38,635 bases of DNA from Schizophyllum amplum (taxonomy: Eukaryota > Basidiomycota > Agaricomycetes > Agaricales > Schizophyllaceae), in assembly GCA_007026445.1 (NCBI GenBank), contig VDMD01000185.1, forward strand, positions 1 to 38,635. Reading direction: 5' to 3'. The first letter of the stretch is position 1, and each line of letters begins with the position of its first letter. Shown here piece by piece: positions 27,897 to 38,355 of this stretch. The position numbers were made by a program, and so were the translations under genes. Below the pieces are notes generated by a model. That model worked only from the letters and a program-made list of their open reading frames with translations, had not been told where the DNA came from and did no database searches.

Positions 27897-30644
27897 ATGG
27901 ACCATGCCACCAAGATGCGGCTCCTGACCTATCGCTTCCCGGCCACGTCGCCCGAACCTCTATATGACCCTCAAACCCTGGGTTCCCGATGGACTTCGCC
28001 TGATATGCTGTATGTTCGTATACCGTCGCCGCCGCCGTCTGTGTCTGTTAGACCGCCGCCGTCTGGGTCTGTCTTGCCGTCGTCGATGTCTGCTAGGCCG
28101 CCGCCGCCATCTGTGTCTGTGAGGCCGCCGCCGGCTGGGTCTGTCCCGCTACCGCCGTCTGCGCCTGTGAGGTCGCCACCGTCTGCGCCTGTGAGGCCGC
28201 TACCGCCGTCTGCGTCTGTGAGGCCGCCGTCTCTTCCTGTATCGCCATTAACTCGCTCTGCCGTCACCGCGCCGACCCCCATCGACGACACCATTTCATC
28301 CCCCGATATCACATCACCCCTCGCTCACGAAAATACGCCACCAGCCGTCTATGACACCGGATATTCACCGATCCACGACGCCTCCATACTGACCTGCGCC
28401 TCAGGCTCGATCCCGACCTGCACCTCAGGCTCTAACCCGTCCTGCACCTGCTTCCCCTGCACGGTCGCGAAGTGCCGCGCGCGGTGGAGGTTGCAGGACG
28501 CTGCCAGGGTCCGGTTGCAGGACGCTGGTATCCTTCGCCCTCCGTGCGATGCCTTACACGCTCCTGAGGTCGATGCCCTGCGCGCTCCTGAGATCGATGC
28601 CCTGCGCACTCCTGAGGTCGATGCCCTGCGCGCTGCCCAAATAAGCACGGTCCACGCTGCCGAAATAAGCACATTATTCGCTGCTAGAGGGGGTGGCACT
28701 CTCGCTGCTAGAGGAGGCGCCGGTCGTGTCGATGAAGCGGGCGCTGGTCGTGTCGATGAAGCGGGCGCTGGTCGCGAGGCTAGAGAGGGTGCTGGTCGCG
28801 AGGCTAGAGAAGGATCCGGTCGCGAGGCTAGAGAGGGCGCTGGTCGCGAGGCTAGAGAGGGATCCGGTCGGGTTGCCCACTCGTCGACCGCGGCTGCCCA
28901 CTCGTCGACCGCGGCTGCACAGTCATCAACCGCGGCTGTCCACTCATCGCCGCGACCGGTCCGCCCGTCCCCCGACGAGCTCAACTCATCCATTGACGAG
29001 CTCATCTCCTCCCCCAACGAACTCATCTCCTCTCTCAACGTTGCTCCCTCATCTGCTCTCGCGCATACTTTGGCTGGTATCGCAGCCCGGCGGCGGACTG
29101 AGACACACCGTTCATCCACCGACGAGCCGGAATTCTCCTCCCTCGGCGTCACTCCCTCGTCTGCTCTCGCGCATACTTTGGCTAGTATCGCAGCCCGGCG
29201 GGAGCCGCACCGTTCATCCCCCGACGAGCTCGACTCCTCCCCCGACGCGCTCAACCCCTCCCTCGGCGAGCCAAGTTTCCCCTCGATCGCCGGCGTCGCT
29301 CCCTCATCTGCTCTCGCTGGTGTCGCTCCCTCATCTGCTCTCGCGCATACTTTGGCTAGTATCGCAGCCCGGCGGGGGACTTCGATGCACCATTCCTCCC
29401 CAACCCCTGCCGAGCTCGACTCCTCCCCCGACGACCTCATCTCATCCCCCAACGACCTCATCTCCTCCCTCGGCGTCGATCCCTCGTCTGCCCTGGCGCA
29501 TACTTTGGCAGGCATCGCAGCCCGGCGGGGGGCTCGGACGCACCTCTACAACGGTGCGACACATCGTTCCTCAGCGTTGATGTACCGTCCCTCAACCTCG
29601 ACGTACCGTTGCCCGAATGCGACGCATCGTCCCCCAAATGCGACGTACAGTCCCCCAAATGCAGCTCTCTTCATAGCATCTGTGGCGTCGCCGGCGTCAG
29701 GTTACGCGTCGCCCGCCTCGGCTATAGCGTCGCTTGCTCCGATCTACCCGTCACTTGCTCCGGCGGACGCGTCGCTCGCTCCAATCTACGCGTCGCTTGC
29801 TCCGGCGTACCCGCCGTCCGTCCCTGCACCGTCTTCCACGCACGATGCGGAGAACGCGACGACAGACGCGCAGGCGAAGACCGCAGCAGAGGCGCGTGCG
29901 AAGACCGCAGCAGAGGCGCAGGCGAGGGTCGAGGCGGAGGCGCGTGCGAGGGTCGAGGCGGGGGCGGAGCGAATCCAGAGTGCGGAGAAAACGCGTGCGA
30001 AGTTCAAGGCGGCTGTGTCGGCGAGGGCGGAGAAGACGAAGGCAGAGAAAACGCGTGCGAAGGCAGAGGAAACGCGTGCGAAGGCTGAGGCGACACGTGC
30101 GAAGGCTGAGGCGACGCGTGCGAAGGCAGAGAAAACGCGTGCGAAGGCAGAGAAAACGCGTGCGAGGTTCAAGGCGGACGTGAAGAGGAGGGCCGAGGCC
30201 GCGGAGGCAGTGGCGAGGGCGGAGAAAGCGAGGGCGGAGAAAGCGAGTGCTGAGGCGGAGGCGGAGGCGAAGGCGAAGTTCACTAACGATCAAAAGGCGG
30301 AGGCGAAGGCGAAGGCGAAGAGAGCTGACGAACAAACGGCGGACGTGAAGAGAGAGGAGGACGTCGCGGAGAGAGCTGAGGACGGTGCGGAGAGAGCCTA
30401 TGAGGACGCCGCAAAGAAAGCGCCCATCGACACCGTAGAGCAAGCGTCCATCGACGCCGCAGAGCAAGCGCCCATCGACGCCGCAGAGAAAGCGTCCATC
30501 GACGACGCGGAGAAAGCATTCATCGACGCCGCAGAGAAAGCGTTCATCGACGCGCAGAGGGCACACATCGCGATGTTGGAAGTGGAGCTGGCGGAACTGG
30601 GGAAGAGGCTCAGTGAGATAAACGACGAGGCAGAAACTCACTGA
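27897..30644 (+). CDS. Large modular repeat protein, 915 residues, function unknown
   Basis: One uninterrupted frame from an ATG in good context (CAACATGGAC). A unique N-terminus (MDHATKMRLLTYRFPATSPE, about 1-42) is followed by blocks of tandem repeats, each with its own unit. They are Pro-rich PPSVSVRPPP (about 42-115); PEVDALRA (about 221-246); GAGREAREG (about 275-322); HSSTAAA; four copies of a 35-60-residue module containing SSALAHTLAGIAARR with SSPDELISS spacers (about 360-545); SLAPIYASLAPAY (about 600-640); a long charged helix of AEKTRAKA-type units (about 655-800); and DAAEKAFI units before a leucine-bearing helix AHIAMLEVELAELGKRLSEI. Despite repeat expansion no frameshift or stop occurs, which argues for selection on the frame. 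The charged section could form a coiled coil or single alpha-helix. No signal peptide or membrane segment. Opposite-strand open frames here are composition shadows. Confidence 0.65.
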   Translation: MDHATKMRLLTYRFPATSPEPLYDPQTLGSRWTSPDMLYVRIPSPPPSVSVRPPPSGSVLPSSMSARPPPPSVSVRPPPAGSVPLPPSAPVRSPPSAPVRPLPPSASVRPPSLPVSPLTRSAVTAPTPIDDTISSPDITSPLAHENTPPAVYDTGYSPIHDASILTCASGSIPTCTSGSNPSCTCFPCTVAKCRARWRLQDAARVRLQDAGILRPPCDALHAPEVDALRAPEIDALRTPEVDALRAAQISTVHAAEISTLFAARGGGTLAARGGAGRVDEAGAGRVDEAGAGREAREGAGREAREGSGREAREGAGREAREGSGRVAHSSTAAAHSSTAAAQSSTAAVHSSPRPVRPSPDELNSSIDELISSPNELISSLNVAPSSALAHTLAGIAARRRTETHRSSTDEPEFSSLGVTPSSALAHTLASIAARREPHRSSPDELDSSPDALNPSLGEPSFPSIAGVAPSSALAGVAPSSALAHTLASIAARRGTSMHHSSPTPAELDSSPDDLISSPNDLISSLGVDPSSALAHTLAGIAARRGARTHLYNGATHRSSALMYRPSTSTYRCPNATHRPPNATYSPPNAALFIASVASPASGYASPASAIASLAPIYPSLAPADASLAPIYASLAPAYPPSVPAPSSTHDAENATTDAQAKTAAEARAKTAAEAQARVEAEARARVEAGAERIQSAEKTRAKFKAAVSARAEKTKAEKTRAKAEETRAKAEATRAKAEATRAKAEKTRAKAEKTRARFKADVKRRAEAAEAVARAEKARAEKASAEAEAEAKAKFTNDQKAEAKAKAKRADEQTADVKREEDVAERAEDGAERAYEDAAKKAPIDTVEQASIDAAEQAPIDAAEKASIDDAEKAFIDAAEKAFIDAQRAHIAMLEVELAELGKRLSEINDEAETH

Positions 30645-32800
30645 AGCTGAGGAACTCACTGACTCACGAGATGGACGAAGCGGAATTGGACGAAGCGGAG
30701 GCTGAGGGTAAGTAAGCTTGTGGAAAGTCCCGACTGCGCCAAAGCAGGCTGGTTTGTGCTACATTGCGCCGCTATTGATTACTGTACGATACCATATACG
30801 ACGTGACTCCAGGTGAGATGAGCACACACAGGGCGCAAAGTCATGTACCACACGACCTTTGTGGTGTTTGAATCCACGGCCAGTACCACAATGCCTACCA
30901 CAGGACTAAAGGTTTCAGAAACACACGACGGACACGTTGTGGAACGAGCACTGTGTGACGTCGCATGGCTGAGAGTGCCCGCGTGGGCCGCGCCAGTCAC
31001 GGTCGTAAGTAAAAGGTCCTGTTCCAAGGAAAGTGTTTACTCCATAATTTAAGTATGTACTATCTTATTGTTCTGCCTGAGGCCCGACCGATGTCAGGAT
31101 CCGCTGAATTCTCGGCCGGCATTCCACGACCATCCTAGCCACTTCTCGGCGTTGTCCAGCACTGTTTGGGCCCATTTAAATCCATACAGGTCAATTATGC
31201 CTTCTGGGCCTGCTTTCAGTGCTATAAACATGTTCAAAGTTACCCATGCAGGTCAAATACACAGCATACGTATGTGGTAATATTACTTAGAGCCTCGAAG
31301 GAAGTAGCAGCCACTGTCACAGTTCGTGATCGGCGACTCGGATACCTCCCAAGTTCGTCAGCTTGCCTTGGTCATAGAATCATTGGTGAGTTAGGAAATG
31401 AAATGACTAAACGAACCCCTTCTTCCTGGGCTCGCGGGCGATTTTGGTAACCACCCGATCAAGTGCAACCAATCACTTTTACGTGATGCGCGATTTTCGC
31501 CACGTTCCGCCCAAATTTGTCATTTTGCCTGACAACTTTCTCCCCGCTGGATATCTAGGTAGTATCAGCGTCTTGCAGACGCTCTTCAGTGTTCTATGGC
31601 ACCTTCATCCGCTTCAGTCTGTGATGTAGTCGCGTTTATCTCGTATAGGTATTTGCCGTGGTTACGTCATAAAAAAAATTGCCGTGCCTTGCCCACAGGA
31701 CATCGACGTTCTCGCCGGGTCGCTCTCGAACTCTGTCTCTGCCGTTGTCCGGGTAGCAGTCCATAAGTACCACCCCTCTTCAGCGCTGTGTCGCCTTACG
31801 GAAAACGACCGCCGCTACTACTGCTTACACATGTGACGCACGTGGCGATTATCGTCGCGTGGTAAGATCACATGTGTACGCACGTGGACCTCCGCCATCA
31901 ATATCCGCGCCGGTTTGCGTGATCGTGAGAATGATGGTCATCGATTCCCTCATCCTGGTTCGTTCCAACCTTCGTGTTCGACCACGGATTCTTTGCCCCC
32001 CTGCAGGGCTCGCGCTGCGCTTTGCGCGCGCGGGCCACTCTGATGTCTCGACGACAACTAATCACCGCCAACGCCCCGGGATGCGTCGATCCGCTGTGTA
32101 CGCGCGTCCTTGCCGTGTGCGCGCTTTCGCCGCACGAGCGCCGACGCTGGTCTTGTAGTCGTGACGTGCGCTGACCGTGCCGGTGAGTACAGCCATACTT
32201 CAAGTAAAGGCTGCGCTCATTGTGCACGCAGAGCGTGATTGGTACAACCGCACCACCTGGATCACATTACGCCAATCGTGTCGGTCCGGCGATGACCCGG
32301 ACCAATAACGGTCATCTGACTACACTGGGTATGTTTTATGGTCTTTCTTTGTTTCTATTCTGACGAGCCCATAAGGGCGTACATAGATGCAGCCGATCCT
32401 TGGAGAGGGGGAGAAAACACGCAGTGAGGTGGCGTTAGGGTTCGACAGGGAAAGTCTATGTAGTTTCACGGTCGCCACGGGACGTGTCATGTGCAGCTCG
32501 CTAAACGAATGGCATGTCCGACATTATGCATTTTGTTGGAATTAACTTGTTCACTATGGACTCAAGACCGTCGTGAGTCTACGTTTGCGGATCGTGTTCA
32601 GGCAGGCCGTCATAGTTCAGTGCATGGGTACGGTTGCCTGGCGGAGTATTCAATGTCTGATACCCTCAGCGGTTCTCCGATGTGGTCGTCATAGAACATG
32701 AATGATTACACTTGAGTCGTCAGCCGCGCAAGCTCCCTACTCTTGCTTTCCTCCTTTTTCGTCTGCGCGTTCTCCGTCGTCTCGCTCGAGACCTTTGTTG
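30645..32800. other. 2.1-kb intergenic region, no gene recognised
   Basis: Good GTAAGT donors occur at about 30710 and 31008, each after a short open frame (MDEAELDEAEAE and MYHTTFVVFESTASTTMPTT). These may mark small exons or run-on of the repeat gene, but no continuing exon could be matched. A direct repeat with CACGTG cores (CACATGTG-ACGCACGTGG) lies at about 31831-31850 and 31870-31888. Nothing else is identifiable. Confidence 0.45.
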
Positions 32801-32804
32801 GAAA

Positions 32805-33585
32805 ATGAGCGCCGCACCTAGTCTTAGTGACATGGAGGTTCCTCTTGCTCCCGGATGCGACGGTGCTTTATTTTTGGCGCCGGCAGACTTTATGTCGTAT
32901 GTGGATTCTCTTTTGTGACTTACCGTCAACTTATAATGTACTTAGCAGTTCACCCGAGCCAGTCGAGGAAAGCTATTCGAGGAGCTCACTCGACGTCCGG
33001 CCTCTGTCTGCGGCAGACATGATTGACCCATCGTTTGCGCGAAGCGATTCGCCATCCGGCAATATCGTGGAGGTTGCTAGCGGATCTGCGGGGCACATGT
33101 TGTCTCGGGAGGCCTCTGCATCGGCCGGCTCTTTGAAGCAGGAAACGCACTCACGTGCTGCGTCGGAGGTCCGCGACTTGTCTCCACTCACAGACATTGA
33201 GACCACGCCTGAAGTCGACGGTGAGCGTTGATTTGTACCCTTGATTTTTGTCTGATCATATGCAGCTCACTCGATGGACACACCGCCTGCGGCTGCTAAA
33301 AAGCTCCGCAAGCCCACAACTCGATATATGACAACTCGGCGCTCTTCTGGCAAAAAACTCGTCGCCAAGGACAACACGCGATTTGTGGACTACAAAGTCG
33401 TTACTAGGTCCGGCAAGGAGGAGTGGTACGTGAAGGACATTATAGACGAGCGCAGAAAGGGTCGCGGTATGGTGTACTTGGTGCGTTGGCTGGGCTTCAG
33501 CAATAAGTGGAACACTTGGGAGACTCGCACCAATATGGCGAGAACGCAGGCTTTGAAGGATTGGGATCGACGGGACAGGATGTAG
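32805..33585 (+). CDS. Small chromodomain protein
   Basis: Three exons, 32805-32896, 32946-33220 and 33266-33585, give 228 residues with all junctions in phase; introns are 49 and 45 nt. The first acceptor is a tandem TAGCAG, and both AGs keep the frame. Residues 1-123 are Ser/acid-rich and probably disordered. A Lys/Arg-rich linker (about 134-155) leads to a C-terminal chromodomain (about 174-226): EEWYVKDIIDERRKGRGMVY, LVRWLGFSNKWNTWE. The positions that form the methyl-lysine aromatic cage in HP1 are Tyr177, Trp197 and Phe200 here. Chromodomains bind methylated histone tails; the likely role is recognition of chromatin, perhaps heterochromatin. No chromo-shadow domain follows, so it is not a typical HP1. 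Origin from a retroelement chromodomain is possible but not shown. Confidence 0.85.
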
Positions 33586-33854
33586 CTACCACATAATGAC
33601 ACCCACGTATTCATTTCTTGGTGTACGGTGTAGATAATTCTTGAAGCACGCTTGTCAGCCCCTTCGTGTGAGTCAGCCCGCCAACCACCTGCGCTTTCTT
33701 TGCCACTGGGATCGAGGCGTCTAAGCATCTCAGTTGTAACTCCCCTTTCCTTACCTGCCTTATATCAATGCTGATCTGTAGCAGCTAGTCCTACGCGTAC
33801 GCACCCTTTCCATATGTCTGTGTGTCTGCGCTGATTCTTTTATCGCGAAGGCGC

Positions 33855-34020
33855 TATGAGAAACAAGCAGGATTTGTCCAGAAACCATCCGCGTTACCCG
33901 CATGTACGGTCTGGTTGTCAATGACGGAAGACGGGCAGGAGAAGTGGCACATAGAGTTCATTTTGGACAAACAGTGGAGAGGCTACGGCAGTCTGGGAGA
34001 AACAGTGCGGTGGTGCGGTT
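33855..34020 (+). pseudogene. Truncated second chromodomain, tandem relic
   Basis: The frame ending at a stop at 34020-34022 reads MTEDGQEKWHIEFILDKQWR then GYGSLGETVRWCG. It aligns with the start of the preceding gene's chromodomain (GKEEWYVKDIIDERR...VRWLGF) but stops at the VRW.G position, so the second half of the fold is missing. There is no ATG in good context and no intron that extends it. It is probably a decayed tandem duplicate of the neighbouring gene. Confidence 0.55.
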
Positions 34021-34214
34021 AGCGCACGAGTGCAGATACTTGAGAATCCGAATCGACTATGCGCCATTGTGAGGCTTTGGACATTGGGCAGTTGCGCGAC
34101 GCAGGTTGTTGACTTATATCGTCGTGAGTTGACGCTATACATTATTGGCAATAACAGAGAACGATCGTATTATGTAGAATATGCGCCTGTGTCGCAATAC
34201 AAATGAAAGGAAAA

Positions 34215-35454
34215 CTAAATGTTCGCCCCTATAAGAAAGCGTGATTCGGGCACGACAAATGAAGCGGCCATAACAGCAAGCTCAAGTATGTCGGCATCCT
34301 TCGAGAATTGAGCGTACTTGGTCCCCACCACAATCTCAAGGCGCACATGCTCTGGAAGGGTCTGAGCGATCCATTCTTGCCACTTTATAGTGCGGTCGAT
34401 TCCGCGCAGCTCTTGGAAAACATTCCAAGCGTAGGCACCATACTTGTAGGCGCGTACAACTGTTGCCGCATGTATGGTGATGCGCACGACGCGGAGAGAC
34501 GGGGTAGCTCGGCTAGCCAGAAAGTTCAGGACGAGGTCCGCAACTCTCGACCAGATTTCGCTCAGGTCGTTTCTGTGATCCTGTGACATGTTGATGGAGA
34601 ATTTCTCTAGCATGGGCAGCGCGCTGCGAGGTGAATCATCTAGTGCATGGTGAGTGAGTGTAGTCGCGCGGAGCGTATAACGGTCGGCGCACCTGTAAGG
34701 CCCATCTTGACCCAGCTGAATCGCGGCAGGTGCAAGTGCGTCATCGTGAGCGCGACGGAGTCCACGGAATCGCAGAGCTGCGCCCAGTCGCAGAATGCAG
34801 GCAGCTGAAGTCGTTTGAGCTTTGTCGTGTCTCTCCCGATGGTATCTACTATAAAGGAGCCGACGTCGAACGCCTGACCGTCGCAGATAACGAGCTCCTC
34901 CAAGTTGGGCAAGTTCGCCGGATGGGCTGCTATGATGTCCATAGGCGGCGCGTGAGGAAAACCGACACGCAGGGACGTGATAGACGGCGCGATGGCCCTC
35001 AGCCCTTGATGCAGAGTGAATGTGTAACCGACGTCGACGTAGAAGTGCACCTTTTGAAGGTTTGGAAACTTCTTGAGTACGAGGGATATATCTGCCGAGC
35101 AGAGACGTCGCACTTCCTTTGTAGGTGCGATCCAAGAGAGATTGGTGACCTTGGGCATCTCTGGGATCCCGCGAGGAGGGTCTACACTGCCGATCTGTAA
35201 CGTGCGAACAAGGGCGGTCAGATCTGGAAAAGTTCGTAGGAACTGGACGTCTCGGTCGCCCAGGATCTTGTGGGTGTGGAAGAGTATAGGGTGTGCCGCT
35301 GATCGCATTAGAAAGCTCGTCTGGGACAAGTTGCGCAGGGTAGCGTGGTCACATTTGCCGGCGATGGTTGGATACAGATCCGAAGGAATGCGTGCGTGCA
35401 CTGGATATCCGTATGTCAGCTTTCTTGCTTGTTCTGGATCTGTCGCCACTCACT
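34215..35454 (-). CDS. F-box-like protein with start codon split by an intron
   Basis: The model joins 35454, 35400-34693 and 34639-34215 for 377 residues. No ATG exists between a TATA-like box (about 35515-35522) and the coding region. Splicing a 53-nt intron (35401-35453; GTGAGT donor, GCTGAC branch, CAG acceptor) joins the A at 35454 to TG at 35400-35399 and creates ATG, giving MHARIPSDLYPTIAGKCDHA. The second intron (34640-34692) is also 53 nt and in phase. The N-terminus is a divergent F-box (IPSDLYPTIAGKCDHATLRN, LSQTSFLMRSAAHPILF). LRR-like strands follow (LQKVHFYVD, ITSLRVGF, LEELVICDG, LKRLQLPAF, MTHLHLPRF). It is presumably an SCF adaptor or a derivative. Regulation by retention of the first intron is an inference: the unspliced transcript has no usable start for this frame near the F-box. 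Confidence 0.82.
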
Positions 35455-35514
35455 GTTTATCGTATCTCCTGATAGTGAGAGTATAACGGAAAAGCGATCG
35501 TGTCTCCGATGTCC

Positions 35515-35522
35515 CTTATATC
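35515..35522 (-). promoter_or_regulatory. TATA-like box of the split-start gene
   Basis: GATATAAG on the minus strand, about 60-68 bp before the A of the split start codon. The position fits a very short 5' leader and leaves no room for an upstream ATG exon. Confidence 0.45.
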
Positions 35523-35768
35523 ATAGCAATGTCTCTCTCACATAGCCCGATCGGTGCGACATGTTCGCCCCTCTTGTCTCGGTGGATCGCATTCATTTTC
35601 ATGGCGCGGACGTCATCCAAGGTCGACGGCCCACACAAGAAGCACGGAAGATATGAGATTCACTGTCGAACACTCTACTGGGCTGTAGAATACTAATGCC
35701 GATTATTTTGTTCGCTGGACAACACCTTTATACAGCCCTGCCATTTGCGCGGACCCGGCTCGATAACT

Positions 35769-37222
35769 CTAATGTCCATTTTGATCTACGCGCCGCCGCG
35801 GGGCTCTGGTCAACATTGTCAGCTTCACGAGACGTCCCTCGCCGAATGACGTACTGTATGCGGGCTTCGACAACTTCGCGTCGGACATGGTCTTGCAAAT
35901 TTCCTCCGCAATTGCATTGGAATCTCTGGATACCCACCTAGCCACGACGTTAGTACCGAGCGCGATCCCAGACAGAGGAAGAGCGTACCAGAGAGGAATA
36001 CTCCCACAGAAGCGCGCGAGTGCCTTGAATTCATCCCTCATCGCGGTGTCCGCGAAAGTGTAGCCCACCCAATCCGGTTGAGAGTCGTCCAATGGATGAG
36101 CCTGAAGGTAACGACGTCTGATAATTGTCTCGTTCGCATGCGGCTCGCCTTCGTGGTCTATCGTGCCCTTGAAGATCAACCTCCACGACTGCCACATGAC
36201 TGGCTGCGTCCTGTCTACCCAGGGTCTGAATAGCATGGTCAGTCGATGGCCAAACCACGCCCGAATATGCCCTCACCTATCGCGTGATAACGACATTGCC
36301 CAAGTAAAGTCGTCGCCGATGTAGCGATAGGATGCTCCGAATTCTTGCTCACAGTCTGAAGCGTCCGTCACCTCCAAATCTTCCAGAACTTGGAACCCGC
36401 GCGCTCGGTACTTTTGCAAAGCCAGTCGAGCGCTCAGAGCCGTGGAATTGCGCGAGATGCGCAAAGATCTCTTGTTCAGGAAAGTCTCGCGAGGGTAGAG
36501 TGATATGGCGCTGGAATGTGTAATCATGTTCATCACGGCCGCTGTAGATATCGTTATTTACTGGACGTCGTTTCATTCACAAGACTCACTGGAGTGAAAA
36601 CCAAGGACGACGTCCACGGGGCTGGTGCGTGCAGTGATAATTTGAATGACGATGTTCTCGTCTTCTATGTTGACGAAGTTGTATGCGCCCACTATGGCTG
36701 CTGCAGCATAGTGACCAGTCTCATTTCTGTCTTCGGTTGTTGTTTGGTAGACGGCGAGCGCATCGTCGAAGTTGGCGATCTGCCCCGTTCGCGCGCGATA
36801 AGAATATCCGGCTCTGGTCAAAAATTCGCCTGCAACGAAGGCCATAGTGTGCTTGACGTACACGTCCAGGTCGCCCGGTGTAAAGGACAGGCGCCCCATG
36901 AAGCGTAGAGCGAAAGAGCCGGAGATGACGAGGCCGGTCTGGCGCTGAATGTCGCGGAATTCTTCTATGTCGTCCTCGTTGGCGAAGAATCTGGCAAGGG
37001 CGCGAGGCACATTGAACGCGCGCCGGTAGTAGCTCTTGACTCGGCGGTGTGTCTCTCGGCTTGCTTTAGCGTAGTTGGCGATGTCGCGTGCGTTTAAGCA
37101 GGATAGAATGGCGTCGTCACACGTGAGGGGCCTGACGGTCCTTCGTCAGTTACGCAAACAATGTGAACATTTGAAGGCGCATAACGCTCGGCGACTTACA
37201 ACAGCCTTGATTTTTTGAACAT
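35769..37222 (-). CDS. Nucleotidyltransferase-fold-like protein with N-terminal F-box-like segment
   Basis: Four exons, 37222-37200, 37131-36590, 36541-36277 and 36225-35769, give 428 residues; introns of 68, 48 and 51 nt all keep phase. The start MFKKSRLLPLTCDDAILSCL, then NARDIANYAKASRETHR, resembles a short F-box. Residues 75-100 carry VISGSFALRFMGR and TPGDLDVYVKH, the GS...DxD pattern (Gly79-Ser80, Asp95/Asp97) of the Pol-beta-type nucleotidyltransferase fold. A large, mostly uncharacterised protein family in mushroom-forming fungi shares the SGS.AL...DLD.Y signature and the FHST.VMN segment, restored here across intron 2 as GFHSTAVMN. Whether it transfers nucleotides is unknown: I could not place a third catalytic acid. 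The C-terminal half is not recognised. Localisation cannot be predicted. Confidence 0.82.
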
Positions 37223-38355
37223 GTCGGGACGTCGGTGGGATCGAGTGAATGTGCTGGCGGCTCGAGTGTGGACATGCAGCAAATAAATGCTTCAAGCGGT
37301 CCTTTTATCCTCTATCCTGCAAGCACGCAATTGGAAATCGAGATGATAGGTTAGCCGCACCTTGCGTCGTAGGGTCTAGGTGCTGGTCCGTTCGATTTTG
37401 TGCTTCATCGCTGTACGCATATGAAGTACGACTAGGCGCTGCGGCACGGTCACCATTGGTGGGGGATTAATCCTGTGTCGTCGTCTCGGCCACGAAATGT
37501 CTCAGTGCGGAAGGGGGACAAATTTACCGCATGTCTCCGCGCCCCGGGTACTCACATTTTGACTCGCGCTGCGCTAATGCTCGGACTGCGTTCTTTGTTT
37601 CCTTTCATCGGCGGTTGAGCGCCAGACTGATTTGGTTACGCGTCCTTCGTAAATCAGTATACGACAGTAGGCTTCCTCAATCCAGTGTTTGATGAACGGA
37701 TGAACGTGCTCTACCTGTCATGTCCGCATGTCTTACAATCAGTGCGACTCGCTTGAGACATATCTGTATTGCGACGGTCTCGGCTTTCCGTTGTCGGAAG
37801 CCATACCCGCATTCTGGAGCGCGTCGACGTAAGCCCTGCGCGCATCGGCTACGGCTCTTTGGGTCGCGTGAATTGTGGCGCGTTCAGAGGTGCATTCAGC
37901 GCATGGCAGGCGCATTCGCAGTAACGTCCTGTCTCTGTGTGGCCTCCTCTGGTATTTCACATTCGCTTTTTGATTGGCATAGCTCTCCAAACATTGGCGT
38001 CTCCGTTCAGCCTACTTTACATCTGCGAATGCGCTGAAGACCGGTAGTTGTCGGTATGGACGACGAGGCGCCGGGGCTATGGCAGTATTATCCCCAGATT
38101 GAATAGCGACGCACGAGGGGTTTCAATGGGAGGCAGCTTGAATACGATATTAGTCGAACTAAATTCATGGCAACTGTATTCTCTTCGAGTCAATGGCGGT
38201 GTCATCGTCCAGCTCCGCGCCCGCTCATTACAGTAGTAGCCGTCGGTCTTCCTGCACAATAATCCGAACAGAAATGAAAGGCGACGCGCGCTATTATTTT
38301 GGGGTGACGGGTAAATAATATACTATGAGTGGATACGACAGGAAACTACGCGTGA
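37223..38355. other. Intergenic region, no gene recognised
   Basis: Short frames occur on both strands. The most protein-like is on the minus strand at about 37739-37915 (MRLPCAECTSERATIHATQR, ending SQYRYVSSESH), 58 residues from an ATG, with no recognisable domain or splice support. No RNA gene seen. Confidence 0.4.

Noticed and set aside
28349..30659. Two long minus-strand frames (388 and 302 codons) opposite the repeat protein
   Set aside because: In-frame codon repeats on the plus strand automatically keep the complement open. The plus frame has a good ATG context and a unique N-terminus; the minus frames do not.
32225..32330. Possible structured RNA around GGTCCGGCGATGACCCGGACC
   Set aside because: Only one short stem is evident. 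There is no match to a known RNA family and no promoter signal.
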